From NCBI RefSeq assembly GCF_000621125.1, contig NZ_KK211214.1, positions 267,461-331,460 of the forward strand: DNA of 64,000 bases, written 5' to 3'. A model generated the notes under the pieces. It saw nothing but the letters and a program-made list of their open reading frames with translations, ran no database searches and was not told where the DNA came from. The stretch is from Maribacter antarcticus DSM 21422 (lineage in GTDB: Bacteria; Bacteroidota; Bacteroidia; Flavobacteriales; Flavobacteriaceae). This document shows, one piece after another, positions 55,603 to 64,000 of the stretch (the first letter of the stretch is position 1; every line of letters begins with the position of its first letter). The position numbers and the translations under genes are program-made.

Positions 55603-58341
55603 ATGAAAAAGAAAATTATAAGAATAGTTGCACTATTATTTTTGTTGATTATTGGAGTTTTGGTAGCAGCACCTTTCTTTTTGGAGGCAAAAATTGGAGA
55701 TATTATCAAGAACAACGTTAACAAGAACGTAAACGCTACGTTAGATTTCTCGGATGCAGATTTAAGTCTATTCAGTAGTTTTCCCAACGCAGCGGTGCGC
55801 TTGAATAATGTAAGCTTGTTGAATAAGACTCCTTTTGCAGGTGACACCTTGTTTTCTGCACAGGCCGTTTCGTTGACCATGGGTGTTATGCAGCTTTTCA
55901 ATGGGCCAAACGAACCTATTTCCATTACAAGCCTCAATCTAGACAATGCTTTGGTTAATGTAAAAGTAGACGCTAATGAGAACGCTAATTATGATATAGC
56001 TATGGAAGCGGATTCGCAAGAAACAGCCCCTACAGATGCCGTTTCGGACGGGTTTAAACTGAATATGGAATCCTACGAAATTACCAATTCACGTATTTTT
56101 TATTCTGATGTTGCGATGGGCATCAGTTTGGTATTGACCGATTTTAACCACAAGGGAACGGGAGACCTTTCGTTGGCAACGTTGGAACTGGATACACATA
56201 CTGATGCCTTGGTCTCCTTAGAGATGGATAGCACCAATTACCTGAATAAAAATAAAGTAAGTTTGGACGCCCTTATCGGTATCGATTTAAAGGAAAGCAA
56301 GTATTCGTTTTTAAAGAATGAGGCGCTCATAAATCAATTGCCTTTGGTTTTTGATGGTTTTGTAAAGTTGAATGATGAGGATATGGAGTTGGACGTCAAT
56401 TTTAAAACACCTTCCTCAGATTTTAAAAACTTTTTGGCTGTTATTCCTGAGGAATATTCTAAAAATATTGAAAACGTAACCACAACAGGAAACTTTATGC
56501 TGGCCGGAAATTTTACAGGTATCATAGATGACCTGCATATTCCCAAATTCAATATAAACATCAATTCGGATAATGCCTCCTTTAAATATCCTGACTTACC
56601 AAAAGCGGTTAACAATATCAATATGGATATCGCTATAAATAATGCTACAGGAATTACCGAAGATACTACGGTAGATATTAAAAAGACCTCCTTTACTATA
56701 GATAAGGACCGCTTTAACCTCACATCAAAGCTTTCCGAGCTTATGGGAAATACCAAGGTAAATGCACACATGGACGGTAAAATGAATCTAGCTAATTTGG
56801 AAAAAGCCTATCCCGTTCCTGTGGGCCTAAGTTTAAAAGGGATGCTGGATGCGGACATCACTATGGCTTTTGATATGGAGATGCTTGAAAAAAAGCAGTA
56901 CGAAAGAACCAGAACTGAGGGAAAAATGGTCTTGACCGATTTTGAGTACAAATCGGATGAAATTCCTAATCCGGTCGGGCTCAAATCCACCACGGTAACC
57001 TTTAACCCAAAGACTGTAAGCCTAAACGAGCTAAACGGTTCTACAGGAAAGACCGACTTTAACGTAACTGGTACCATCAACAACTTTTTAGGTTATATGT
57101 TTAATGATGAGAACGTAGAAGGCAATTTTAACCTAAATTCCAACACCTTTGATTTGGGCGACTTTATGGTGGCGGAAACCGAAACAGCGTCCGGGAGCAC
57201 AGCAAAGGATGCACCTCCCGTTGCTACAGAAAAGGTTAAAATACCTTCGTTTTTAGATGCCACGTTCAATGCTACCGCTAATAATGTCATCTACGATAAT
57301 ATTGTTCTAAAAGATGTGAAGGGAAACCTTAGGATAAAGGACGAAACAGCTGTATTGAGCAATATGACTTCTTCCTTATTTGATGGTAAACTTTCTTTTA
57401 ACGGAGAGGTCTCTACCAAAAATACGGTACCTACATTCGTTATGAAGTTGGGAATGAATCAGCTGCAGATTAGTGAAACTTTCAAAGCTGTAGCGCTTTT
57501 TAAGGTGTTGGCTCCTGTTGCTCAGGTGCTTCAAGGTAAGTTTAATTCGGATATTGAATTGTCTGGTAACTTGACTGATGATTTTACGCCAGATTTATTA
57601 TCACTGAGTGGTACTATCCTTGCAAATTTAATGGCTAATGAAATCAATACTGAAAGCGCTCCTGTACTCTCCGCATTGGACAGTAAATTGAGTTTCATAA
57701 ATCTAGACGATTTGGATTTGAAAGAGTTAAAAACCAACCTATCGTTCAAGGATGGTTTGGTTGCTGTTAAGCCTTTTACGATAAACTACAAGGACATGGC
57801 CATTACTGTAGATGGCAACCATACTTTTGATCAAAAGATGAGCTATAAAGCTTCAATTCAGGTGCCTGCAAAATATCTTGGTAAGGAAATAAACGCCTTG
57901 TTAGCAAAAATCGGTGATTCTTCCCTAGAAGGATTAACCATTCCAGTGACGGCAAACATATCAGGGATGTACAACAGTCCACAGGTAAGTACCGATTTAT
58001 CCTCAGGAGTTAAGAATCTAACCTATCAATTGATTGAAATCGAAAAACAAAAATTGATTGGTAAAGGAAAGGATAAAGCGAAGGATTTGTTAGTTGGTAT
58101 TTTGTCTGGCAACAAAACTGGAGCTGATTCTGTAGTAGCCGAGGACCCGCTTAAAAAAGGTACAAAAGAGGTGTTAGTTGGTTTTCTTGGTGGCAATAAA
58201 AAAACGGATACCACAACAGTAAAGAAAGATACTGAGCCGGCTAAAAAAGAGGATGCCGTAAAAGATGCTGCCAAGGATATCTTGGGCGGTTTGTTTGGTA
58301 AAAAGAAAAAGACATCGGTTAAAAAGGATTCTGTCAACTAA
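55603..58341 (+). CDS. AsmA-family inner-membrane protein
   Basis: The 912-residue protein has an N-terminal membrane anchor (about 5-27, RIVALLFLLIIGVLVAAPFF) and a long beta-rich periplasmic region with the AsmA pattern: VRLNNVSLLNKTPFAGDTLF near the start and an AsmA_2-like C-terminal third (LDDLDLKELKTNLSFKDG and FTINYKDMAITVDGNHTFD). The last 100 residues are Lys/Asp rich and of low complexity (KKDTEPAKKEDAVKDAAKD). AsmA-like proteins bridge or assist transport of lipids between membranes or outer-membrane assembly. It follows the transporter after 29 bases and may belong to the same operon. Confidence 0.87.
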   Translation: MKKKIIRIVALLFLLIIGVLVAAPFFLEAKIGDIIKNNVNKNVNATLDFSDADLSLFSSFPNAAVRLNNVSLLNKTPFAGDTLFSAQAVSLTMGVMQLFNGPNEPISITSLNLDNALVNVKVDANENANYDIAMEADSQETAPTDAVSDGFKLNMESYEITNSRIFYSDVAMGISLVLTDFNHKGTGDLSLATLELDTHTDALVSLEMDSTNYLNKNKVSLDALIGIDLKESKYSFLKNEALINQLPLVFDGFVKLNDEDMELDVNFKTPSSDFKNFLAVIPEEYSKNIENVTTTGNFMLAGNFTGIIDDLHIPKFNININSDNASFKYPDLPKAVNNINMDIAINNATGITEDTTVDIKKTSFTIDKDRFNLTSKLSELMGNTKVNAHMDGKMNLANLEKAYPVPVGLSLKGMLDADITMAFDMEMLEKKQYERTRTEGKMVLTDFEYKSDEIPNPVGLKSTTVTFNPKTVSLNELNGSTGKTDFNVTGTINNFLGYMFNDENVEGNFNLNSNTFDLGDFMVAETETASGSTAKDAPPVATEKVKIPSFLDATFNATANNVIYDNIVLKDVKGNLRIKDETAVLSNMTSSLFDGKLSFNGEVSTKNTVPTFVMKLGMNQLQISETFKAVALFKVLAPVAQVLQGKFNSDIELSGNLTDDFTPDLLSLSGTILANLMANEINTESAPVLSALDSKLSFINLDDLDLKELKTNLSFKDGLVAVKPFTINYKDMAITVDGNHTFDQKMSYKASIQVPAKYLGKEINALLAKIGDSSLEGLTIPVTANISGMYNSPQVSTDLSSGVKNLTYQLIEIEKQKLIGKGKDKAKDLLVGILSGNKTGADSVVAEDPLKKGTKEVLVGFLGGNKKTDTTTVKKDTEPAKKEDAVKDAAKDILGGLFGKKKKTSVKKDSVN

Positions 58342-58356
58342 TTAAAAAACAGTATA

Positions 58357-58868
58357 ATGAAAGGAATTGTTGTAATGTTTTTTCTATCATTTAACTTTAC
58401 AAGTTCTTATGAGATATGCAGGGTAGGTAGGATAAAACCGAATAAAATAATTAAAAAAAAGATAATCTTATTTTTTTGAAAGGTTACTTTATGACTAATG
58501 ATGGAAGTCGTCTAGCAAAATTCAAAGTACAAACAGGAAATAGTGGTGTATATGAGCAAAACGAATCTTATCCAGTATATTCATATGGTCCTTTTGGTAG
58601 CGCGTGCCAAAAGTATGAAATGGGTTCTTCGCCTATAAGTGATGAGCGTTCCGGTGCTAGGAATATTAGATATTTAATTGCATACAAAGTTAGGAGTGAT
58701 GGGACTAAAATAGTTACCCCGATTTTTCATAACTATGGTTTGATGGTGGATTTAGCTAAAAATCGCGTTCTAGATATTTCTGAGGAGTACGCATCCTTAA
58801 ATTCCTTTGAAAATTATGTTGGTAGTCCCGGTACGATGACTTTGAAATGGAAAGTGGTTGCTAACTAA
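58357..58868 (+). other. Small-protein locus, possibly one gene split by a T-run frameshift
   Basis: A first frame from ATG at 58357 reads MKGIVVMFFLSFNFTSSYE, hydrophobic like a signal peptide, and reaches TGA inside the T7 run at 58471-58477. A second frame reads through the same run and carries the gene at 58491-58868. One extra T in the run would join them into one 170-residue protein with an export signal. The alternative is a leaderless cytosolic protein with its own start. I cannot decide. Confidence 0.35.
58491..58868 (+). CDS. Unrecognised small protein
   Basis: The frame encodes 125 residues from ATG at 58491 (MTNDGSRLAKFKVQTGNSGVYEQ...). I do not recognise the family. It has no membrane segment, one Cys, and a pattern of short strands (YLIAYKVRSDGTKIVTPIF, TMTLKWKVV). 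An in-frame TTG lies 15 bases upstream; the start is uncertain. It ends close to the DUF2797 gene on the other strand (their ends overlap by eight bases). See the locus entry for a possible frameshift. Confidence 0.5.
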   Translation: MTNDGSRLAKFKVQTGNSGVYEQNESYPVYSYGPFGSACQKYEMGSSPISDERSGARNIRYLIAYKVRSDGTKIVTPIFHNYGLMVDLAKNRVLDISEEYASLNSFENYVGSPGTMTLKWKVVAN

Positions 58869-59655
58869 TTGTCAGTCCCACATAACACCCTTCATTACTC
58901 CGAACATTAAAAACGGTGTTGTCTTCAAAGATGAGATATTGTCCTTTTATGCCTTTTAGGACACCTTGGTAGTTTGGTGTTTTGCTTAAATTAAGGCTTT
59001 TTACTTTTTCAGGATATTGCAGTACAGGAAAGTCTAAATGTGTCTCCGTATTGTTTTCTACAAAATATTGGCTAGCCTCTTCTGGTATGTACTGCTTTAA
59101 TTTGTTACGCCATTCTACAAGACTTTCATCAGCTACAGTATTGGTAAGCATCTTGCGCCAATTGGTTTTGTCGCCCACATAGTTTTTTAGGGCTACCTCT
59201 GTAATGCCTGCAAGGTATCTATTGGGTGCTTCAACGATTTCAAGAGCTTCGTGTGCACCTTGGTCTATCCATCGCGTGGGGACTTGGGTCTTTCGTGTAA
59301 CACCTACTTTTACATTGCTGGAGTTCGCCAAGTATACAATATGTGGTTGTAGTTGTACTCGCTTTTCATAATCAAGATCTCTGTCGGCTTGGTTCAAATG
59401 TGCCGTACTTAGTTCTGGTCGCATAATCCAATCACCTGCTGACGGAATTTCAAAAAAACAGGATTTACAAAAGCCTTGTCTAAAAATAGGACGGTCGTTG
59501 CCGCAATTTAAACACTGGTGTTTGATGAAGTTTACCGTAAGTTCTTTGTTAAGTATTTGGTTGAGGTTCAGGAAATCAGACTCAAAAACCAAGTAATACT
59601 GAATAGGCTTTCCTATTTCGGTCTGCATTTTTTTTAAAACACCTTCGTACTGCAT
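58861..59655 (-). CDS. DUF2797 protein with zinc-ribbon-like Cys4 motif
   Basis: The 264-residue protein starts MQYEGVLKKMQTEIG, the usual DUF2797 beginning; an upstream ATG at 59739 adds 28 residues that resemble nothing in the family. It has a zinc-binding-like CLNCG-x13-CKSC (about residues 47-66), VYLANSSNVKVGVTRK and WIDQGAHEALEI, which resemble the GIY-YIG nuclease core pattern (YLANS...KVGVT). Its function is not established. Its start region overlaps nothing and is divergent from the GH3 gene with 76 bases between starts. Confidence 0.85.
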   Translation of the reverse strand: MQYEGVLKKMQTEIGKPIQYYLVFESDFLNLNQILNKELTVNFIKHQCLNCGNDRPIFRQGFCKSCFFEIPSAGDWIMRPELSTAHLNQADRDLDYEKRVQLQPHIVYLANSSNVKVGVTRKTQVPTRWIDQGAHEALEIVEAPNRYLAGITEVALKNYVGDKTNWRKMLTNTVADESLVEWRNKLKQYIPEEASQYFVENNTETHLDFPVLQYPEKVKSLNLSKTPNYQGVLKGIKGQYLIFEDNTVFNVRSNEGCYVGLTIS

Positions 59656-59731
59656 ATATGAAATGTTATTGATACTTGAATTTGAAATGATGGGGATATA
59701 CCCTATTTTAGGCGGATAAAGATACCTAAAA

Positions 59732-61246
59732 ATGCCCATTCCGCTGTTTAATTCTATTGCATCTTGGTTGCTTAAAAAGCGTTATCATCAAATAGAGCTA
59801 TTTTTAAAATACCCGGAAGAGGTTCAAGAAGAAGTGTTGTTACAACTTTTGGAACTAGCGGATGATACCGAAATCGGACGAAAATATGATTTTGAGAGTA
59901 TACATAATTACGAAACTTTTAGGAATCGTGTACCTATAGTTTCCTATGAGGAGATGGAACCCATCATAGAAAGAACCCGTAAAGGTGAGCAAAATCTTTT
60001 CTGGCCCACATCGGTAAAGTTATTTGCTAAAAGTAGCGGTACTACTAATGCCAAAAGTAAGTTTATACCGGTGAGCACGGAGGCCTTAGAGGATTGCCAT
60101 TTTAAATCTGGAAAGGATTTGTTGTGTTTGTACTTGAACAATAACGAAAACTCGCAATTATTTACAGGGAAAAGTTTAAGGCTGGGAGGAAGCAAGGAAT
60201 TGTATGAGAATAATGGTTCCTTTTTTGGCGATCTTTCTGCAATCCTAATAGATAATATGCCACTTTGGGCGGAGTATAGCAGCACGCCAAGTAATAAGGT
60301 GTCCTTAATGAGCGAATGGGAAACGAAGCTACAGGCTATAATCAAGGAGAGTGTACAAGAAAATGTAACGAGTTTAGCGGGAGTGCCTTCTTGGATGTTG
60401 GTACTGTTGAATAATATGTTAGAGGAGACAGGTAAGGAGCACTTATTTCAGGTCTGGGAGAATTTGGAAGTGTACTTCCATGGTGGGGTAAGTTTTAGTC
60501 CGTACAAGGAACAATACAAAAGGCTATTCCCTAGAAAGAATTTTAGATACTACGAAATCTATAATGCTTCGGAAGGGTTTTTTGCCATTCAGGATAGGAA
60601 CAACGCCGATGATCTTCTGTTGATGCTAGATTATGGTATTTTTTATGAATTTGTTCCGATGGATGAGTATGATACCCCAGACCCAAAAGCGCTTCCGTTA
60701 TGGGAAGTAGAAATAGGGAAGAACTATGCTATCATTATAACCACCAACTCTGGACTATGGCGTTACAAGATTGGGGATACGGTGCGGTTTACCTCTAAAA
60801 GTCCCTATCGTATACGAGTAACTGGGCGTACCAAACATCATATTAATGTATTTGGAGAGGAATTGATTATAGAAAATGCTGAAGAAGCGCTAAAGATTGT
60901 TTGTATAAAGGCGGAGGCTGAAATTAAGGATTACACGGCTGGACCTATTTTTATGGCTGGAAAAGAAAAAGGAGCACACGAGTGGGTTATTGAATTTAGA
61001 AAACCTCCTAAGGACCTAGCTTATTTTACCGCGTTGTTGGATAAAGCTTTAAAGTCTTTAAATTCAGATTATGAAGCAAAACGATATAATAACACGACTT
61101 TAAAAATGCCAACCGTACACGTTGCCCGAGAAAATCTTTTTTATGATTGGCTAAAGGTAAACGATAAGCTGGGTGGACAGCATAAGATACCTAGGCTTTC
61201 CAATAGGCGAGATTATATAGAAGAGTTACTCAAGATGAACGGCTAA
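59732..61246 (+). CDS. GH3-family acyl-adenylating/amido-synthetase-like protein
   Basis: The 504-residue protein has the ANL-type ATP loop FAKSSGTTNAKSKFIPVS, YYEIYNASEGFFAIQD and the C-terminal SGLWRYKIGDTVRFTS...VTGRTKHHINVFGEELI. These match the GH3 family, known in plants for joining amino acids to jasmonate or auxin. Bacterial members occur widely in Bacteroidota, but their substrates are mostly unknown. No membrane segment or signal peptide is seen. It is monocistronic. Confidence 0.88.
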   Translation: MPIPLFNSIASWLLKKRYHQIELFLKYPEEVQEEVLLQLLELADDTEIGRKYDFESIHNYETFRNRVPIVSYEEMEPIIERTRKGEQNLFWPTSVKLFAKSSGTTNAKSKFIPVSTEALEDCHFKSGKDLLCLYLNNNENSQLFTGKSLRLGGSKELYENNGSFFGDLSAILIDNMPLWAEYSSTPSNKVSLMSEWETKLQAIIKESVQENVTSLAGVPSWMLVLLNNMLEETGKEHLFQVWENLEVYFHGGVSFSPYKEQYKRLFPRKNFRYYEIYNASEGFFAIQDRNNADDLLLMLDYGIFYEFVPMDEYDTPDPKALPLWEVEIGKNYAIIITTNSGLWRYKIGDTVRFTSKSPYRIRVTGRTKHHINVFGEELIIENAEEALKIVCIKAEAEIKDYTAGPIFMAGKEKGAHEWVIEFRKPPKDLAYFTALLDKALKSLNSDYEAKRYNNTTLKMPTVHVARENLFYDWLKVNDKLGGQHKIPRLSNRRDYIEELLKMNG

Positions 61247-61567
61247 GCACTACATGGTTCGCGATTTACTGTAATGGGAATAGAGCCCCATATTTATCGT
61301 TTTATAGGTTGGCTATTTGCGGTCGCAGCCAAGCTTAGTTTCAAATATCAAATATTTTTCTGTTATTGGTAGTTAGAAAAACGCTATATATCGTTTTATA
61401 ATGGTCATTCGTTTAGATATAGAGCGGATTTTAAAGCTATATTTCTACTCATTAAGTTTTATACCGATGTTTTTGTCCTACTAAACAAATAAATACTAGT
61501 TTTTGCCGTTTATGAAAGACTTTAGACAAATGATACGTAACCGTAAAACTAATATACAACAATCATT
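61247..61567. other. Intergenic region without a gene
   Basis: About 320 AT-rich bases precede the hydrolase-like gene. All frames have many stops. I saw no clear promoter match, hairpin or RNA motif. Confidence 0.5.
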
Positions 61568-62125
61568 ATGGCAGAAAAATTAGTAATTGTTTCAGACATG
61601 TGGGGTGCGAGAAAGGGACTTTGGATAACTTCTTATCTAGGATACCTACAACAGTATTTTGATATCACATTTTATGATAGTCAGCAATTGGCGAATTTGG
61701 ATTTGACCGTTAATTCCGAGGAAAATATTCATAATTCATTTGTTCATGGTGGCATCGATACGGCTGTAGCGCATTTGTTAAAGAAAGAGAAAGCACCTTG
61801 TCATTACCTTGCATTTAGTACTGGCGGTACTATTGTATGGAATGCAGCAAAAAAAGGTCTTCCAGTAAAATCTTTGTACAATGTCTCTTCTACAAGAATA
61901 CGAATGGAAAATGATAAGCCAGCTGTGCCTGTAACTTTGTTATATGGTGCAAACGATACCTTTAAGCCTGAAGAGACTTGGGCAGATATGTTGGGATTGG
62001 AAATGCAAGTAATGCCAAATTATGGTCATACGTTATATTCAGATGAAAAAGTAATTAAAAAGGTTTGCTTGGATTTATTGCAACAGGTAACCAAGGTAGC
62101 ACCTACAACCAAAAAGGCTGTCTAA
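61568..62125 (+). CDS. Small alpha/beta hydrolase-like protein
   Basis: The 185-residue protein has alpha/beta hydrolase landmarks: LAFSTGGTIVWNAA (nucleophile elbow with Ser; the usual GxSxG is FSTGG here, with the first Gly replaced), LLYGANDTF (Asp) and NYGHTLY (His). So a Ser-Asp-His triad is plausible. There is no signal peptide. It resembles short thioesterase/esterase-type proteins, but substrate and exact family are not recognised. It is followed by a strong hairpin shared with clpX. Confidence 0.7.
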   Translation: MAEKLVIVSDMWGARKGLWITSYLGYLQQYFDITFYDSQQLANLDLTVNSEENIHNSFVHGGIDTAVAHLLKKEKAPCHYLAFSTGGTIVWNAAKKGLPVKSLYNVSSTRIRMENDKPAVPVTLLYGANDTFKPEETWADMLGLEMQVMPNYGHTLYSDEKVIKKVCLDLLQQVTKVAPTTKKAV

Positions 62126-62180
62126 AAGACGGTCATTTTTCTAAACCCTTGTAAATACTTGTTTTACTAAATATAATTTC

Positions 62181-62236
62181 AAAAAAAAAAGAGTTAAAAA
62201 CATAATTCATTTATGAATTATGTTTTTAACTCTTTT
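62181..62236 (-). terminator. Strong terminator between the hydrolase and clpX
   Basis: A perfect 24-bp inverted repeat (62187-62210 with 62213-62236, loop TT) has the arm AAAAGAGTTAAAAACATAAT continuing to CAT. On the minus strand it is followed by a T10 run, so it should stop clpX transcription; on the plus strand it ends in TTTTAGG and may also stop the hydrolase transcript. Confidence 0.85.
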
Positions 62237-62282
62237 AGGTTATTTTAAGTATTGTTGCTAAAACGAACTTATTGTATTGTAT

Positions 62283-63518
62283 TTAAGAAACTGCTTTTAG
62301 TTTTTTCACTGTTTCATAAGACAGTTTTTGCTCTGCATATGGTTTTGTTACTTTAAACTCCGTTTCATCATTACTTGGCATTTCAAACATTGCATCGGTG
62401 AAAATAGCCTCGCACAAAGACCTTAATCCTCTTGCTCCTAGTTTGTATTCTATTGCTCTATCTACAATGTAGTCCAAGGCTTGTTCCGTAATATTAAACG
62501 AAATATCGTCCATCGCAAAAAGTTTTTCATACTGCTTTATGATGGCATTTTTCGGTTCCGTTAATATGGCTCGCAACGTTTTCTTGTCCAATGGATTCAT
62601 GTGAGTCAACACAGGTAGGCGACCAATAATCTCAGGTATCAGTCCAAACTCTTTTAAATCTTTGGGAATAATATATTGCAACATATTATCATCGTCTAAT
62701 TTGTCGTCTACCTTGGAGGCGTTGTAGCCTACCGCTTGCATATTAAGCCTTTTGGCAATGGCACGTTCTATACCGTCAAATGCACCGCCAGCAATAAATA
62801 AGATATTCTCGGTATTAACTTCTATAAATTTTTGATCTGGGTGCTTGCGACCTCCTTTTGGTGGCACGTTTACTACGGTACCTTCTAGTAACTTAAGTAG
62901 TCCTTGTTGTACGCCTTCTCCAGAAACGTCCCTAGTTATAGATGGGTTGTCGCTTTTGCGAGCTATTTTATCTATTTCATCAATAAAAACAATTCCGCGC
63001 TCTGCTTTTTCTAAATTGTAGTCGGCAGCTTGTAGTAAGCGGGTTAAGATACTCTCAACATCTTCGCCAACGTAACCTGCTTCTGTTAAAACGGTTGCAT
63101 CAACAATAGCTAATGGCACGTTCAACATTTTTGCAATGGTTTTGGCCATTAGGGTTTTTCCTGTCCCTGTTTGCCCTACCATGATAATATTACTCTTCTG
63201 GATTTCTATGTCATCTTCCTTAGAAGAAGGTTGCAATAACCTTTTGTAATGATTATAAACTGCTACTGACAATACTTTTTTGGTACGTTCTTGTCCAATA
63301 ATAAAGGTATCCAAGAAATCCTTTATTTCCAGTGGCTTTTTTAGTACCAGTTCTGAAGATAAATCGTTGGTCTTTGTCTGTTTTGATTCTTCTGCAACAA
63401 TACCGTGGGCTTGCTCTATACATCTATCGCAGATGTGAGCATCTAAACCTGCAATCAATAAATTGGTTTCCGGTTTTTTTCTTCCGCAGAATGAACACTC
63501 TAAATTTTCTTTTGCCAT
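62283..63518 (-). CDS. clpX: ATP-dependent Clp protease ATP-binding subunit ClpX
   Basis: The 411-residue AAA+ unfoldase has an N-terminal zinc domain (CSFCGRKK and CDRC, about 7-36), Walker [17 protein letters not shown], Walker [16 protein letters not shown], sensor region and the C-terminal lid with [21 protein letters not shown] choose ATG at 63518 ([12 protein letters not shown]); upstream codons add nine unlike residues. It recognises tagged substrates and feeds them to ClpP. Its gene is 88 bases downstream of clpP on the same strand, the normal arrangement. Confidence 0.97.
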   Translation of the reverse strand: MAKENLECSFCGRKKPETNLLIAGLDAHICDRCIEQAHGIVAEESKQTKTNDLSSELVLKKPLEIKDFLDTFIIGQERTKKVLSVAVYNHYKRLLQPSSKEDDIEIQKSNIIMVGQTGTGKTLMAKTIAKMLNVPLAIVDATVLTEAGYVGEDVESILTRLLQAADYNLEKAERGIVFIDEIDKIARKSDNPSITRDVSGEGVQQGLLKLLEGTVVNVPPKGGRKHPDQKFIEVNTENILFIAGGAFDGIERAIAKRLNMQAVGYNASKVDDKLDDDNMLQYIIPKDLKEFGLIPEIIGRLPVLTHMNPLDKKTLRAILTEPKNAIIKQYEKLFAMDDISFNITEQALDYIVDRAIEYKLGARGLRSLCEAIFTDAMFEMPSNDETEFKVTKPYAEQKLSYETVKKLKAVS

Positions 63519-63606
63519 ATAATTATTACTCAGACCCCAAAGCATAACGGAAGTTATCCGGTTTTGGTTTATTACAACTACATCTATTTATAAAACTTGG
63601 TCAAAA

Positions 63607-64000
63607 TTATTTCTTTTCCCTTACTAAAATTTCGTCAATCATACCATACGTAAGAGCTGCATCAGCTTTCATCCAATAATCCCTGTCGCTGTCATCATGA
63701 ACTTTTTTAACAGTTTGTCCTGAATGATTTGCAATTATCTCGTATAATTCATCCTTTAAGGTCAGGATTTCTCTTGCCGTAATTTCAATATCACTAGCTT
63801 GGCCTTGCGCACCGCCCATTGGTTGGTGTATCATCACTCTGGAATGTTGCAGTCCGCTACGTTTTCCTTTTTCTCCCGCGCAAAGAAGTACTGCCCCCAT
63901 AGAGGCTGCCATACCTGTACAGATGGTAGCTACATCTGGATTAATAAACTGCATGGTGTCATAAATACCAAGACCTGCATATACGCTTCCTCCTGGAGAG
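63607..64000 (-). CDS. clpP: ATP-dependent Clp protease proteolytic subunit ClpP (5' end outside window)
   Basis: The frame is open to the right edge; about 131 C-terminal residues are visible, starting near [17 protein letters not shown]. The catalytic Ser lies in [11 protein letters not shown] and the His in VMIHQPMGG; the following Asp region is present ([19 protein letters not shown]). The N-terminal loop and start lie beyond the window. It forms the peptidase chamber fed by ClpX and is followed by clpX on the same strand. Confidence 0.95.
   Translation of the reverse strand, partial: SPGGSVYAGLGIYDTMQFINPDVATICTGMAASMGAVLLCAGEKGKRSGLQHSRVMIHQPMGGAQGQASDIEITAREILTLKDELYEIIANHSGQTVKKVHDDSDRDYWMKADAALTYGMIDEILVREKK

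Overview
The window looks like a chromosome segment of a free-living, probably marine, member of the Flavobacteriaceae (Bacteroidota). Four observations support this. A long adhesin ends in a type IX secretion (gliding motility-type) C-terminal domain and sits next to PorP/SprF and OmpA/PD40 partners. A TonB-dependent receptor with STN and carboxypeptidase-regulatory domains is followed by two DUF4249 lipoproteins. Several genes have TAnnTTTG-type -7 boxes and no clear Shine-Dalgarno sequence. FolK is fused to a deoxynucleoside kinase. No ribosomal RNA, CRISPR array, integrase or intact insertion sequence was seen.

Layout. 1-6.4 kb: surface adhesin (left end cut) + PorP/SprF + OmpA, a type IX secretion/surface cassette. 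6.4-8.4 kb: Nramp-like transporter and SanA-like protein. 8.7-12.1 kb: an IcmF-type B12 mutase with its own G-protein. 12.3-15.0 kb: Tat-exported Gfo/Idh/MocA oxidoreductase and a DUF1080 lipoprotein, a likely periplasmic keto-sugar pair. 15.8-22.9 kb: TonB receptor, two DUF4249 lipoproteins and an MG2/plug-like protein in one operon. 23.0-35.8 kb: a long minus-strand acyl-CoA catabolic block (acyl-CoA ligase, DUF4442, MaoC, three SDRs, two MDR reductases, enoyl-CoA isomerase, a kinase-like phosphotransferase paired with an ACAD10/11-type dehydrogenase, and a second acyl-CoA dehydrogenase). 36-38.7 kb: truncated bile acid:Na+ symporter-like gene, Crp/Fnr regulator, broken PQQ-type sugar dehydrogenase. 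39.2-46.5 kb: a GntR-linked sugar operon (Gfo/Idh/MocA, SDR, ROK, SIS, FAD oxidoreductase, phosphotriesterase-like lactonase) preceded by a perfect 26-bp palindrome. 46.7-47.9 kb: broken di-heme cytochrome c peroxidase. 48.1-64 kb: housekeeping genes (tRNA-Leu, tRNA-Gly, mutS, TrmH-type methyltransferase, folK-dNK, sppA, queuosine-precursor transporter, AsmA-like, DUF2797, GH3, alpha/beta hydrolase, clpX, and the start-truncated clpP).

Two features stand out. First, six damaged loci lie between 23 and 48 kb. These are the acyl-CoA ligase, DUF4442, Na+ symporter, PQQ sugar dehydrogenase, a gluconate dehydrogenase subunit 3 remnant and cytochrome c peroxidase. By manual re-translation I located their lesions: mostly in-frame TAA/TAG codons, with a few one-base indels. 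This accessory block seems to be decaying or to vary between strains. Second, two gene sets suggest pathways worth testing. One is a kinase plus ACAD pair resembling the levulinate/4-hydroxyacid route. The other is the compact ROK-SIS-FAD-lactonase operon, whose substrate I cannot name.
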